DNA of 64,000 bases, taken from NCBI GenBank assembly GCA_963204725.1, contig CAUJHH010000026.1, forward strand, positions 154,829 to 218,828. Direction: 5' to 3'. Under the pieces are notes generated by a model. The model was not told where the DNA came from. It searched no databases and saw only the letters and a program-made list of their open reading frames with translations. Position 1 is the stretch's first letter. Every line of letters starts with the position of its first letter. A program made the position numbers and the translations under genes. Origin of the DNA: Planctomycetota bacterium (GTDB lineage: Bacteria > Planctomycetota > Phycisphaerae > Phycisphaerales > UBA1924). This document shows positions 54,282 to 62,537 of this stretch, piece by piece.

Positions 54282-55486
54282 CGCGGCTCTCCGTCGCGCT
54301 CGAACGACTGCGGACGCGGGCGCCCGGTGCGCTGCTGCACGGCCCCGTCGGGCCGCTCGAGTCGATCTCCCGGTTGGCCCCGTCCACGATTCGGCCCCGG
54401 GCGAGCCAGTCGGCCCTCGCCGCCCGGTCCACCCTGCCCGCCTCGGCCAGCGCCGTCCTGGGCTCCCCGATCTGCGCGCAACTGCGCCGCGGCACGGTTC
54501 ATGGCGACCTGTCCGGGCTCCTGCACCGTCGCCCAGCCGAGTTCAAACATCCAGTTCGCGTAAACGCCAGCGGTCGTACGAAGCTCGAGCTGCATGTACG
54601 CGGGCAGATCGCCCGAATAGGTCGCCGCATACGCCGGCATCAACTCACGCCCGCGATAGACCGACCACTTGCACGAGCTCACCCCACGCACCAGCGCGAC
54701 CGCTGCCGGATCCATGCGCGGATCCGCGATCTGGGTCACAGGCGACGCCGCGATGCCGAACATGGCTGCCGACGCGTTCGCCGGCTCCGGGATCTGACGC
54801 CACCAGAGCGTCCAGCCCTCTTTCTCTGGGTTCGTGGAGAAGACATCGGGGGGCGTCAACTCCAAGGTGCCCCAGAAGATCGGAACAAGTTCCGACGACG
54901 TGGAGTCGTCTTCCGCAACCGCTGCGGCCTCTTCCGGTGTCCCCTCCGTCGACGCCTCGTCCTGCGGCTCGATGACCGTCTCGGTCACGCCTCCATCTGA
55001 GCCGTTCGACGACGATCGTGTAGATGATGTGGCCGAAGGCGCCAGGAACGCCTGCTCCGGCAGTGGCAGCATCGTCAGCGCGAACTGGAGCCTCTGAGCC
55101 CCTCCCCCCACGCTGGAGATCTCATCCCCCATCGCCGCCGCGGCCATGGGATCGGTCTCCATCGATGCCAGCACCAGCCGAGGCGTCGGCGTAAAGGTCA
55201 TGCCGGCTGTTGTGTCTTGTGACGCACTGCCGTCTGCGGCCTGGTTCGATCGATTCTGCTGCACAGGGGCGCTGCCGCCAGCCATCGCCAGCGAGCCGAG
55301 CGCCCGCCGGATCACAGTCTGCGCACGCTCAAGCTCGGCCGTACGCTCCAGACGCGACGCCGAGCTGCTCTCGGCGCGATCAACAAGCGCGGTGATCCCA
55401 AGAATGGCCACCAGCACCAGCGAGCCAAGCGCCGCCGCGAGCATCGTCTCGATCAGTGTGAATCCGCGACGGAACGGGAAGCTCAT
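54278..55486 (-). CDS. GspJ-like minor pseudopilin, enlarged
   Basis: 402 residues, about twice the usual GspJ. The prepilin N-terminus RRGFTLIETMLAAALGSLVL is canonical (cleavage after G8, E13 at +5). The body includes an acidic Ser/Glu-rich insert (about 175-215) and a long Arg/Gly/Pro-rich C-terminal tail (about 335-402) of low complexity. Forms the tip complex with GspI and GspK. Confidence 0.85.
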   Translation of the reverse strand: MSFPFRRGFTLIETMLAAALGSLVLVAILGITALVDRAESSSASRLERTAELERAQTVIRRALGSLAMAGGSAPVQQNRSNQAADGSASQDTTAGMTFTPTPRLVLASMETDPMAAAAMGDEISSVGGGAQRLQFALTMLPLPEQAFLAPSATSSTRSSSNGSDGGVTETVIEPQDEASTEGTPEEAAAVAEDDSTSSELVPIFWGTLELTPPDVFSTNPEKEGWTLWWRQIPEPANASAAMFGIAASPVTQIADPRMDPAAVALVRGVSSCKWSVYRGRELMPAYAATYSGDLPAYMQLELRTTAGVYANWMFELGWATVQEPGQVAMNRAAAQLRADRGAQDGAGRGGQGGPGGEGRLARPGPNRGRGQPGDRLERPDGAVQQRTGRPRPQSFERDGEPR

Positions 55487-56166
55487 CTCCCACCTCCCGT
55501 GCTCGATGGTGCGCGCCCACTCGGCTGTCCCCCACGCCCGGTTCCCTGGGAACCGTCCGGGACACTGCCCGCAGCGCCGATCGCCTCGAGCAACTGCTGC
55601 ATGCCGCCCGGCTGACGCAGCAGGTTCTCCGCCGAGTCCGGATTGCGGAACGCCAGCAGGTCGATCAATCGATAAATCTGCGACTGCACTACACCCTCTT
55701 CAGACTGCAGCGAGCCGCCGGACTCCTCGCTCAGCCATACCTTGACCGACACGAGCTTGTACCTTCGCTCGGGCGGGATCGTGGTCCGGGTGGGTCTGCC
55801 GGAGGTCTGCGCCGCGGCGTCCTGCGCCATGACGGCCTCAAAGCCGACCGGCGATTCCGAGAGCGACCACCGATACCTGTGAGCGCCATACTCCAACGGA
55901 GTGATCGAGCTCGGCATCGCCGCCTTGTCGTCCAGATATTGGAGCATCATGCGGTTGGCGAGCTCTGCCGTCGCGAGTTGATGGGTCTGGCGAAGCTCGA
56001 CTTGGTGCATATAGGTCACGGCGCCGAGCACCGTGCTCGAGAGCAGCGCGACAGTCGCGATCGCGAGCACCACTTCCAGCAGCGTCATCGCCCGTGCAGA
56101 ATGCCTGTTCCTCCGCAAGGAACCGCATCGAATCCGCGAAATGGACTCCTGGTTCTGCACTCGCAC
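55483..56166 (-). CDS. GspI-like minor pseudopilin
   Basis: 227 residues from a GTG preceded by GCGGAG. Prepilin N-terminus ARAMTLLEVVLAIATVALLS (cleavage after A26, E31 at +5), with an unusually long basic leader (26 residues) and Ala instead of Gly at -1. The soluble domain ends in a Gly/Ser-rich tail (residues 190-227). Longer than typical GspI (~125). Its stop overlaps the GspJ ATG. Confidence 0.8.
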   Translation of the reverse strand: MRVQNQESISRIRCGSLRRNRHSARAMTLLEVVLAIATVALLSSTVLGAVTYMHQVELRQTHQLATAELANRMMLQYLDDKAAMPSSITPLEYGAHRYRWSLSESPVGFEAVMAQDAAAQTSGRPTRTTIPPERRYKLVSVKVWLSEESGGSLQSEEGVVQSQIYRLIDLLAFRNPDSAENLLRQPGGMQQLLEAIGAAGSVPDGSQGTGRGGQPSGRAPSSTGGGR

Positions 56167-56229
56167 GCTCCGCTGAACGCCCGATCATCCACCCGATTGC
56201 CCGAGCGGCGATCGACCCGCGTCTGGGCC

Positions 56230-56661
56230 TCAGCCCCCGGTCGGCGCGGGCTGATCGATGGTCGCATAGTCAACATCGTCCTCGGTCTTGAACGAGCCGT
56301 CCCCACCGGGCGATACGAGATCAAACGGTCGACCGTTCGTGCCCGGCGCCTTGTAGTAGAAATCATTGTCCCAACCGTCCTTCGGCATCTTCTCGAGATA
56401 CGGCGGCTTTGCCGTGACAAGCATCGCGAGAGACTCCGGATATCGGCTGTTGTCCAGGTGATAGGTCTTGAGCTGCCCCACCACCGTCTGCATGCTCGCC
56501 CTGGTCGCCTTGATCTTGGCGCGCTCACCAGCGCCGATGACGTTCACCGCCGCGACGGCCATCAGCACGCCGATGATCGCCAGCACGAGTGTGATCTCGA
56601 GCAGCGAGAAGCCACGCCTCGACCCAAACCGCACGCCCGTTCGACCCACGCTCTTCTGCAT
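56230..56661 (-). CDS. gspG: GspG-like major pseudopilin
   Basis: 143 residues, normal size. Prepilin N-terminus SRRGFSLLEITLVLAIIGVL (cleavage after G17, F18 at +1, E22 at +5). The GspG-specific C-terminal part is present: YHLDNSRYPESLAMLV, PKDGWDNDFYYKAPG, and DLVSPGGDGSFKTEDDVDY, which includes the calcium-binding GGDG. Polymerises into the pseudopilus. The gene lies 181 bp downstream of gspF. Confidence 0.93.
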   Translation of the reverse strand: MQKSVGRTGVRFGSRRGFSLLEITLVLAIIGVLMAVAAVNVIGAGERAKIKATRASMQTVVGQLKTYHLDNSRYPESLAMLVTAKPPYLEKMPKDGWDNDFYYKAPGTNGRPFDLVSPGGDGSFKTEDDVDYATIDQPAPTGG

Positions 56662-56842
56662 GACTCAACTCCTGACAGTGACGGGCTCGCGCTCAAACGC
56701 TGCGCCCGCGATCTCACTTACTCCGCCGCTCGCGCCGCGGCTGCATCATTCTACGGCCCGTGACGCACCGGTTACGCCCGGCGATCGGGCCTCGAAGCGT
56801 CCGAACTCCCCCGCAAACACCCCTGTCTGCTCACGCCCGACG

Positions 56843-58045
56843 CTAGATATTGGCGCTTGTGGCGTTCATGAGCGGGATCATGATCGCCAGCAGCAACGAG
56901 CCGATAAGCGCGAACATCAGCACGATCAGCAGCGGCTCGAGCATCGCGAGCGTCCGCGAAGACTGCTTGTCCACCTCGTCGGCGAGGTCCGCTGCCAGGC
57001 CGTCGAACGCCTGCTCCAGATCGCCCGATCGCTCCGCCGCGATGAGCAGCCGCCGAGTCGAGAGCGGAAGCGACTCCACACGCTCGATCAGCACGCGAAG
57101 CAGCCCGCCCTCGATCAACTTCGCTCGCAGGGTCACAAGCTCTTGCTTCAGCTTCGGATGGCCGATCGCGTTCACGCTCACGCCGAGTGAGTCCGCCAGC
57201 GGAATGCCCGCCCGCGTCATCGCCGCCATCACGCTGAAGAATCGCGCCGACTCCTGCGTCAGCACCACGCCCTTCACGAGCGGCGTCCGCCTCATCCCTC
57301 GCATCACAACCGCAGCCAATTGCTTCCGCAGGAACACCGCCCCCGCGACCACGCCCAGCAACACGAGCACAATCAGCAGCCATTGATCGCGAAGGAACGT
57401 CCCCATCGCCATCAGCATCTTTGTGAACCAGGGCAGATCGATGCCGCCGCTCATCAGGGCGTTGCCGACCTTCGGCACGATCACCGTGAGCATCATCACC
57501 GTGACGCCGATGCTGATCGTCATGACGATCGCCGGATAGATAAGAAGCGTGGCCGCCTTTCCGGACACCGCGAGCTGGCGCTTCGCCGAGACCGAGAGCT
57601 GCTTGCACGCCCCCGCGAGATCACCGGTCCGCTCCGCCGCCCGGTACACCGCAATCGCCACGGTGTCGAAGACGCCGACCTGCTGGCACGCATCGCCAAA
57701 GCTCGTTCCCGCTGCGACAAGCTCACGCATCCTCACCACAATCGGGCGGCACGCCGCTTGAACCACCGTCGCGGTCACCTCCAGGGCTTCAACAAGCGGC
57801 ACGCCCCGCGAGAGCAACTGGGCCAACTGGCTGTTCAGGGCCTCAAAGTCCTTGAGCTTGACCTTGACCTCGGGCGCAGCCCAGGCCGGGAGGGCCCAGG
57901 TCCGCATCAGCACCAGACGCTCGCGCCGCAGCGTCTCTGCCAGAGCCCGCTCGCCCTGGGCCTGTCTGACGCCGAACCGACGGCCCCCGTGGCTCGTCGC
58001 CGCAACAAACAGGAACGCGTTGGGTTTGGACTGTGCCCGGCTCAC
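56843..58045 (-). CDS. gspF: GspF-like inner-membrane platform protein
   Basis: 400 residues, GTG start. Two T2SSF repeats: the first with LNSQLAQLLSRGVPLVEALEV and YRAAERTGDLAGACKQLS; the second with FFSVMAAMTRAGIPLADSLG and LIAAERSGDLEQAFDGLA. Three membrane helices (around 168-195, 220-245, 370-395). It links the GspE ATPase to pseudopilus assembly. First gene of the operon F-G-I-J-K-C/P-L-M-TPR. No GspE or GspD gene is in the window. Confidence 0.93.
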   Translation of the reverse strand: MSRAQSKPNAFLFVAATSHGGRRFGVRQAQGERALAETLRRERLVLMRTWALPAWAAPEVKVKLKDFEALNSQLAQLLSRGVPLVEALEVTATVVQAACRPIVVRMRELVAAGTSFGDACQQVGVFDTVAIAVYRAAERTGDLAGACKQLSVSAKRQLAVSGKAATLLIYPAIVMTISIGVTVMMLTVIVPKVGNALMSGGIDLPWFTKMLMAMGTFLRDQWLLIVLVLLGVVAGAVFLRKQLAAVVMRGMRRTPLVKGVVLTQESARFFSVMAAMTRAGIPLADSLGVSVNAIGHPKLKQELVTLRAKLIEGGLLRVLIERVESLPLSTRRLLIAAERSGDLEQAFDGLAADLADEVDKQSSRTLAMLEPLLIVLMFALIGSLLLAIMIPLMNATSANI

Positions 58046-58236
58046 GACAGCATCCTACTGGCCCCGGCCCGCCCGGCGACCACGCCCGAACTCGCCGACA
58101 CCACTTCCATATCTCATACCGTCAACTTCATTGATCGGCTCCTCCCGCACGCGGACAATATCGGCCCGGACCAACAACCGTTGCGCCCCCGTGACACCCC
58201 GACCACCCCACGCGACGCTCCCAAGGACCACAAAGC

Positions 58237-59277
58237 ATGCGCGCCCTCTACAAGCACCACGCCGGAACCGCTCTCAAGTTCGATCCCGAGCGCGCCAAGC
58301 CCGCCTGCGGCCCACGCGACGTGCTCATCCGGGTCTCCAAGGTCGGCATCTGCGGAACAGACCGCCACATCTGGGAATGGGACCAATGGGCGTCGGGCCG
58401 AATCCCCGTCGGCATCGTCACCGGCCATGAGTTCGTGGGCGTGATCGAATCCGTGGGTTCCGCCGTCACCAAGTACAAACCAGGCCTCCGGGTCTCCGCC
58501 GAGGGGCACATCACCAACTGGATGGACTACAACAGCCGCACAGGCAACGCCCATATCGCGTCGGACACTCGCATCATCGGGATCGATCGCGACGGCTGCT
58601 TCGCGGATTACGTGGTCGTGCCCGAAGAAAACGTCTGGGCGGTCCACCCGAGCATCCCCGACAAAGTTGCCGCCGTGCTCGATCCCCTCGGGAACGCCGT
58701 GCACACCGTCATGGCGGCCAACGTCAGCGCCAAGAGCGTGCTGATCTCCGGCGTCGGCATCATCGGGTTGATGGCCGTCACCGTCGCAAAGGCCGCGGGC
58801 GCGGGACGAATCTTCGCGACCGACGTGAACCCCGAACGCCTGAAACTCGCCATGAAGCTCGGAGCGGTCGAGGCCTTCGATGTCCGCCAGGGCACCGGCT
58901 ACGTCGGCGAGATCCGCAAGGCCTGCCGCGGCGAAGGCGTCGACGTTCTCCTGGAGATGTCGGGCGCGCCCTCCGCTTTCGACGAGGGCTTCCGCGCGAT
59001 GCGCAACGGGGGCACCGCCGCGATCCTCGGCATCCCCAGCAAGCCCATCACCTGGAACATCACCGAACACGTCGTCTTCAAGGGCGCAACCGTGCTCGGC
59101 ATCAACGGACGCAGGATGTTCGAGACCTGGTACCAGATGGAAGAACTGCTCCTCTCCGGCAAGCTCGAGCTCGACGAGATCATCACCCACGAGTTCCCGA
59201 TCGAGAAGTTCGAGAAGGCCTTCCAAACCATGATGTCCGGCGAGGGGATCAAGGTCGTGATGAACGTCAACGGCTGA
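58237..59277 (+). CDS. tdh: L-threonine 3-dehydrogenase without structural zinc site
   Basis: 346 residues, aligned along its whole length to Tdh. Catalytic zinc and relay residues are present: C39, T41 and H44 in GICGTDRHIW, and H64-E65 in TGHEFVG. NAD-binding motif SGVGIIGLMA, then DPLGNAVHTVM and the Tdh-type GINGRRMFETWYQMEELL. The structural zinc loop is kept in length, but all four Cys are replaced (N94, D97, S100, A108). Converts threonine to 2-amino-3-ketobutyrate; the partner ligase gene (kbl) is not adjacent. Divergent from gspF. Confidence 0.9.
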   Translation: MRALYKHHAGTALKFDPERAKPACGPRDVLIRVSKVGICGTDRHIWEWDQWASGRIPVGIVTGHEFVGVIESVGSAVTKYKPGLRVSAEGHITNWMDYNSRTGNAHIASDTRIIGIDRDGCFADYVVVPEENVWAVHPSIPDKVAAVLDPLGNAVHTVMAANVSAKSVLISGVGIIGLMAVTVAKAAGAGRIFATDVNPERLKLAMKLGAVEAFDVRQGTGYVGEIRKACRGEGVDVLLEMSGAPSAFDEGFRAMRNGGTAAILGIPSKPITWNITEHVVFKGATVLGINGRRMFETWYQMEELLLSGKLELDEIITHEFPIEKFEKAFQTMMSGEGIKVVMNVNG

Positions 59278-59293
59278 GTCGAACCCCGGGCGA

Positions 59294-61006
59294 TCACAGC
59301 TTCCGCAACAGATCATCCACAATCGGCCCCGTCTCGGTCGTCGCGGCAGGATCGAACTGCTTGCTCGGATCGCTCGGAAGATAGATACGGAACGCAGTTC
59401 CCTTGCCCTGCTCCGATTCGACCGTGATGCGTCCGCCGTGCTCTTCCACAATTCGCCGCGTGACCGCAAGCCCCAGCCCCGTGCCGCGTGAGCCCTTGCT
59501 CGAGTTGAACGGCTCGAAGATCCACTGCAACCGGTCGGGCGCGATGCCCGGCCCGTTGTCGATGACCATGATCTCGGTTGAGGGCGCAAGCCCCGGCGCG
59601 CCCGCATCCGGCTGGCGATAGGCCGTTCGGATCGTGACGACGCCAGTGGTATCGCTCACCGCCTCCACCGCGTTCGTCATCAGGTTCAGTATCGCCTGGT
59701 GCATCAGGTGCGGGTCGATGTGGATCGGCGGCATCTCATGATCAAGCTCGAGCATCATCCCGATCTTCCGCTGCTTGCACTGACCCTCGAGCAGCAACGA
59801 GCAATCTTCAACCACGGCGCCGAGTGGCGTCAGCTCAACCTCGAGCATCCGCTGCTTGCTGTACGCCAGCATGTTGAGCGTCAGCCGCCCGATCCTGTCG
59901 ATGTTCCGGCGCAGAATCGTCCATCCGCCCCTGGCGATCTTGAGATCGTCCTTCTTGAGCCCCATCTCAACGACGTCGGCGCCGCCCCGCATCCCCTGCA
60001 TGATGTTCTTGATCGAGTGCGACAGCGTTGCCATGGTCTCGCCCATCGCCGCCAGCCGCTCGGTGTGCAGCCGCTGCTGGTACGACTCAAGGTGCGCAAG
60101 CGCAAGCCCCGTGTGGAGCGCGATCGCGTTCAAGAGAGCAAGATGCGCCGGCGTAAAGGTGCCCGCCGCCGCCGATGAATCGAGATAGATCGCCCCGAAT
60201 GTCCGGTCCTTGAAGCGAATCGGCGAGCAGAGCGCGGAGCGGATGTTGAATCGCTGGATGCTGTCCCCGCCGCTCGAGCCGCCGGTGCCGAACCTCGGGT
60301 CCGCCATCGCATTGCTCGAGAGCAGCCCCTCGCCGCGCCGGACACAGTGCTGGAGAATTGTCCTGCTGACCTGGATCCGCGGGTCCTCGCCGCGTGCCGG
60401 CGCGGTGCGGTGCCGCACAACCAGCGGACGCAGCGCGCCCTCGGCATCGTCGTTCTTGAGCATGATGAAGCCCCGCTCCGGCTTGAGCTCGGAGAAGGCC
60501 AGGTCCATCACGCTCTCGAGCAGCTTCAATCGGTCCGTGATCTGCGTCGTCAGCGAAGTCAGCCGGTAGATCAGTCGCAGGTGGTCCTTTGCCGCAGCAG
60601 AAGGCCCCTGCGTCGACAGGATCATCGAATCCTCGTTGGACTCAAGCGTCCGCTCGACGCTGGCATCCATCTCGTGCGGATGCATCAGGCGCACCGTCTC
60701 CGCCTGCTCGCGCGCCGCCGGGTCTCCCACCCGGAAGACCGACTCTCCAACGCGGATCTCGTCTCCCGGCACGAGCCGTCGCCGATCGCTGATCGATTGC
60801 CCGTTGACAATGGTTCCGTTGTGCGAGTCCAGATCCCGGATCCACCACGTCCCCTTGTCGGGCGTCAGCTCCGCGTGCCGACGCGAGACCGTGGTGTCCG
60901 TGATCGGCAACGCCTCGCTCGACCGCCCGATGAGCTGGGGAACGTTGCCCGGAAGCTCGAATCTGCGTCCCTTGTCCGGCCCGTGGATGACAACAAGCGT
61001 CAGCAT
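59294..61006 (-). CDS. Cytoplasmic FHA-GAF histidine kinase
   Basis: 570 residues from ATG 61006 (MLTLVVIHGPDKGRRFELPG). An N-terminal FHA domain (about 1-100; LIGRSSEALPI, TTVSRRHAEL, DSHNGTIVNG) binds phospho-Thr peptides. A GAF domain follows (about 165-310). A kinase core has a phospho-acceptor His near residue 329 (TLSHSIKNIMQG) and an HATPase_c with LNLMTNAVEAV, VIDNGPGIAPDRL and GTGLGLAVTRRIVEEHGG. No membrane helix, no adjacent response regulator. It may couple Ser/Thr-kinase signalling to phosphorelay. 16 bp separate its stop from that of tdh. Confidence 0.93.
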   Translation of the reverse strand: MLTLVVIHGPDKGRRFELPGNVPQLIGRSSEALPITDTTVSRRHAELTPDKGTWWIRDLDSHNGTIVNGQSISDRRRLVPGDEIRVGESVFRVGDPAAREQAETVRLMHPHEMDASVERTLESNEDSMILSTQGPSAAAKDHLRLIYRLTSLTTQITDRLKLLESVMDLAFSELKPERGFIMLKNDDAEGALRPLVVRHRTAPARGEDPRIQVSRTILQHCVRRGEGLLSSNAMADPRFGTGGSSGGDSIQRFNIRSALCSPIRFKDRTFGAIYLDSSAAAGTFTPAHLALLNAIALHTGLALAHLESYQQRLHTERLAAMGETMATLSHSIKNIMQGMRGGADVVEMGLKKDDLKIARGGWTILRRNIDRIGRLTLNMLAYSKQRMLEVELTPLGAVVEDCSLLLEGQCKQRKIGMMLELDHEMPPIHIDPHLMHQAILNLMTNAVEAVSDTTGVVTIRTAYRQPDAGAPGLAPSTEIMVIDNGPGIAPDRLQWIFEPFNSSKGSRGTGLGLAVTRRIVEEHGGRITVESEQGKGTAFRIYLPSDPSKQFDPAATTETGPIVDDLLRKL

Positions 61007-61057
61007 GCCTGCACAAGATACGCCGAAGCCGCCGCCGAGGCCGCATACGCTCAATTC

Positions 61058-61984
61058 GTGACGCATCGCCCCGAGATCGCGGACCCGAAAGAGTGGCAGC
61101 TCGCCCGGGGCCGGGCCATGCCGCTGAGCGAGCCCCGCCTGGTCGCAATCCTCAACGTCACGCCGGACTCGTTCTCAGACGGAGGCGTGCTCGACTCGCT
61201 CGACGCCGTCGTTCGTGTCGCCCGCGAAGCCGCTGAAGCGGGCGCGGCAATGCTCGATATCGGGGGCGAATCAACCCGGCCGGGGGCATCCCGCGTGGAC
61301 GCTCAGGAGCAGATCGCCCGCACCATCCCCGCAATTCGAGCGATCCGGAGCGCAGGGAGTATCCTCGGCCAGATCCCGATCAGCATCGACACCACGCTGG
61401 AATCCGTCGCCCGTGCCGCCATCGACACCGGCGCAGATGCCATCAACGACGTCTCCGGAGGGCTGGAGGATCCCGCGATCCTCGCGCTCGCCGCCGAACG
61501 AACCGCAGGCCTCATCCTGATGCACCGGGAGCGGCCCCCGGACCAGGACCAGTACTCCACCGAATACCAGCACGCGTCCGCGCCCGTTCCCGCCGCCAGC
61601 GACATCGTGTTCCGCGTCCGCATAGCGCTCGCGGCCGCACTCGCCCGGGCTGCGCGAGCCGGCGTTTCTGGACAGGCAATCGTGCTCGACCCCGGACTCG
61701 GATTCGGCAAGACGGTGGAACAGAACCTCGAGCTCATCGCGCGCACGCCCGATCTGCTGACACTCGGGCGCCCGATCCTCTCCGGGCTGAGTCGCAAAAG
61801 CTTCGTCGGCGCCCTCTCCGCATCCGACGGCCAGAGGCTCACCCCTCAGGAGCGGCTCCCAGGCACGCTCGCGCTCTCCATCGCGCACCTCCGTGCAGGC
61901 GCTCGCCTTTTCCGTGTGCACGACGTGGCGGCACACGCCCAGGCCCTCTGCGCGACCATTCACTCCATGGGGCGCAGGCCCTGA
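61058..61984 (+). CDS. folP: Dihydropteroate synthase
   Basis: 308 residues from a GTG at 61058, chosen because WQLARGRAMPLSEPRLV precedes the core as in other DHPS; ATG 61118 would give 288 residues. Motifs in order: ILNVTPDSFSDGG, MLDIGGESTRPGA, ISIDTT, INDVSGG, LDPGLGFGKTVEQN and GLSRKSFVGAL. The TIM-barrel enzyme joins 4-aminobenzoate to dihydropterin pyrophosphate in folate synthesis and is the sulfonamide target. The usual LMHMRGTP reads LMHRERPP. It shares a 51-bp divergent promoter region with the FHA kinase. Confidence 0.95.
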   Translation: MTHRPEIADPKEWQLARGRAMPLSEPRLVAILNVTPDSFSDGGVLDSLDAVVRVAREAAEAGAAMLDIGGESTRPGASRVDAQEQIARTIPAIRAIRSAGSILGQIPISIDTTLESVARAAIDTGADAINDVSGGLEDPAILALAAERTAGLILMHRERPPDQDQYSTEYQHASAPVPAASDIVFRVRIALAAALARAARAGVSGQAIVLDPGLGFGKTVEQNLELIARTPDLLTLGRPILSGLSRKSFVGALSASDGQRLTPQERLPGTLALSIAHLRAGARLFRVHDVAAHAQALCATIHSMGRRP

Positions 61985-62113
61985 ACATCGCGTGCGCCAA
62001 TCGGCCGGACTCCCGCCGATGTCACGTTCGCCTATGCTTGGCCATCTAAGCCGGTGACGCGTGAGGCCCGCTCGTTTGCGGGCTCGAACGCGGGGTATCA
62101 AGGACCGAACAAC

Positions 62114-62446
62114 ATGGCAGGCGCGAACACCAAGACGTTCACAGACGACAACTTCGACGCGGAAGTGCTCCAGTCCAAGGTCCCGGTCCTCGTGGACTTC
62201 TGGGCCGAGTGGTGCATGCCGTGCAAGATGCTCGCACCGTCGATCGACGCCCTCGCCGATGAACTGGGCGAGAAGGTCAAGGTCGGCAAGGTCGATACCG
62301 ACGCCAATCGAGAGATCGGCGTTCGCTACGGCATCCAGGCAATCCCGACAGTCATCATCTTCAAGGACGGCCAGCCCGTCGAGAAGTTTGTGGGGTTAAC
62401 GGACAAGACGCGCCTGGCGCAGGCGCTGGAGAAGGCCGCGGGCTGA
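62114..62446 (+). CDS. trxA: Thioredoxin with WCMPC active site
   Basis: 110 residues from ATG 62114. Thioredoxin fold with active site C34-M-P-C37 in VDFWAEWCMPCKMLAP, DTDANREIGVRYGIQAIPT (cis-Pro) and FKDGQPVEKFVGL. The canonical dipeptide is Gly-Pro; Met-Pro is a variant that should shift redox potential or partner choice. Upstream folP is 129 bp away. Confidence 0.95.
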   Translation: MAGANTKTFTDDNFDAEVLQSKVPVLVDFWAEWCMPCKMLAPSIDALADELGEKVKVGKVDTDANREIGVRYGIQAIPTVIIFKDGQPVEKFVGLTDKTRLAQALEKAAG

Positions 62447-62537
62447 GATCTGATCCGATCGGGCGGCCGGATTCGATCCGCGTCGCCCACCTTTCCAACG
62501 CACATCTACACGCGCCGACGCGCACGAGAGATTCGTG

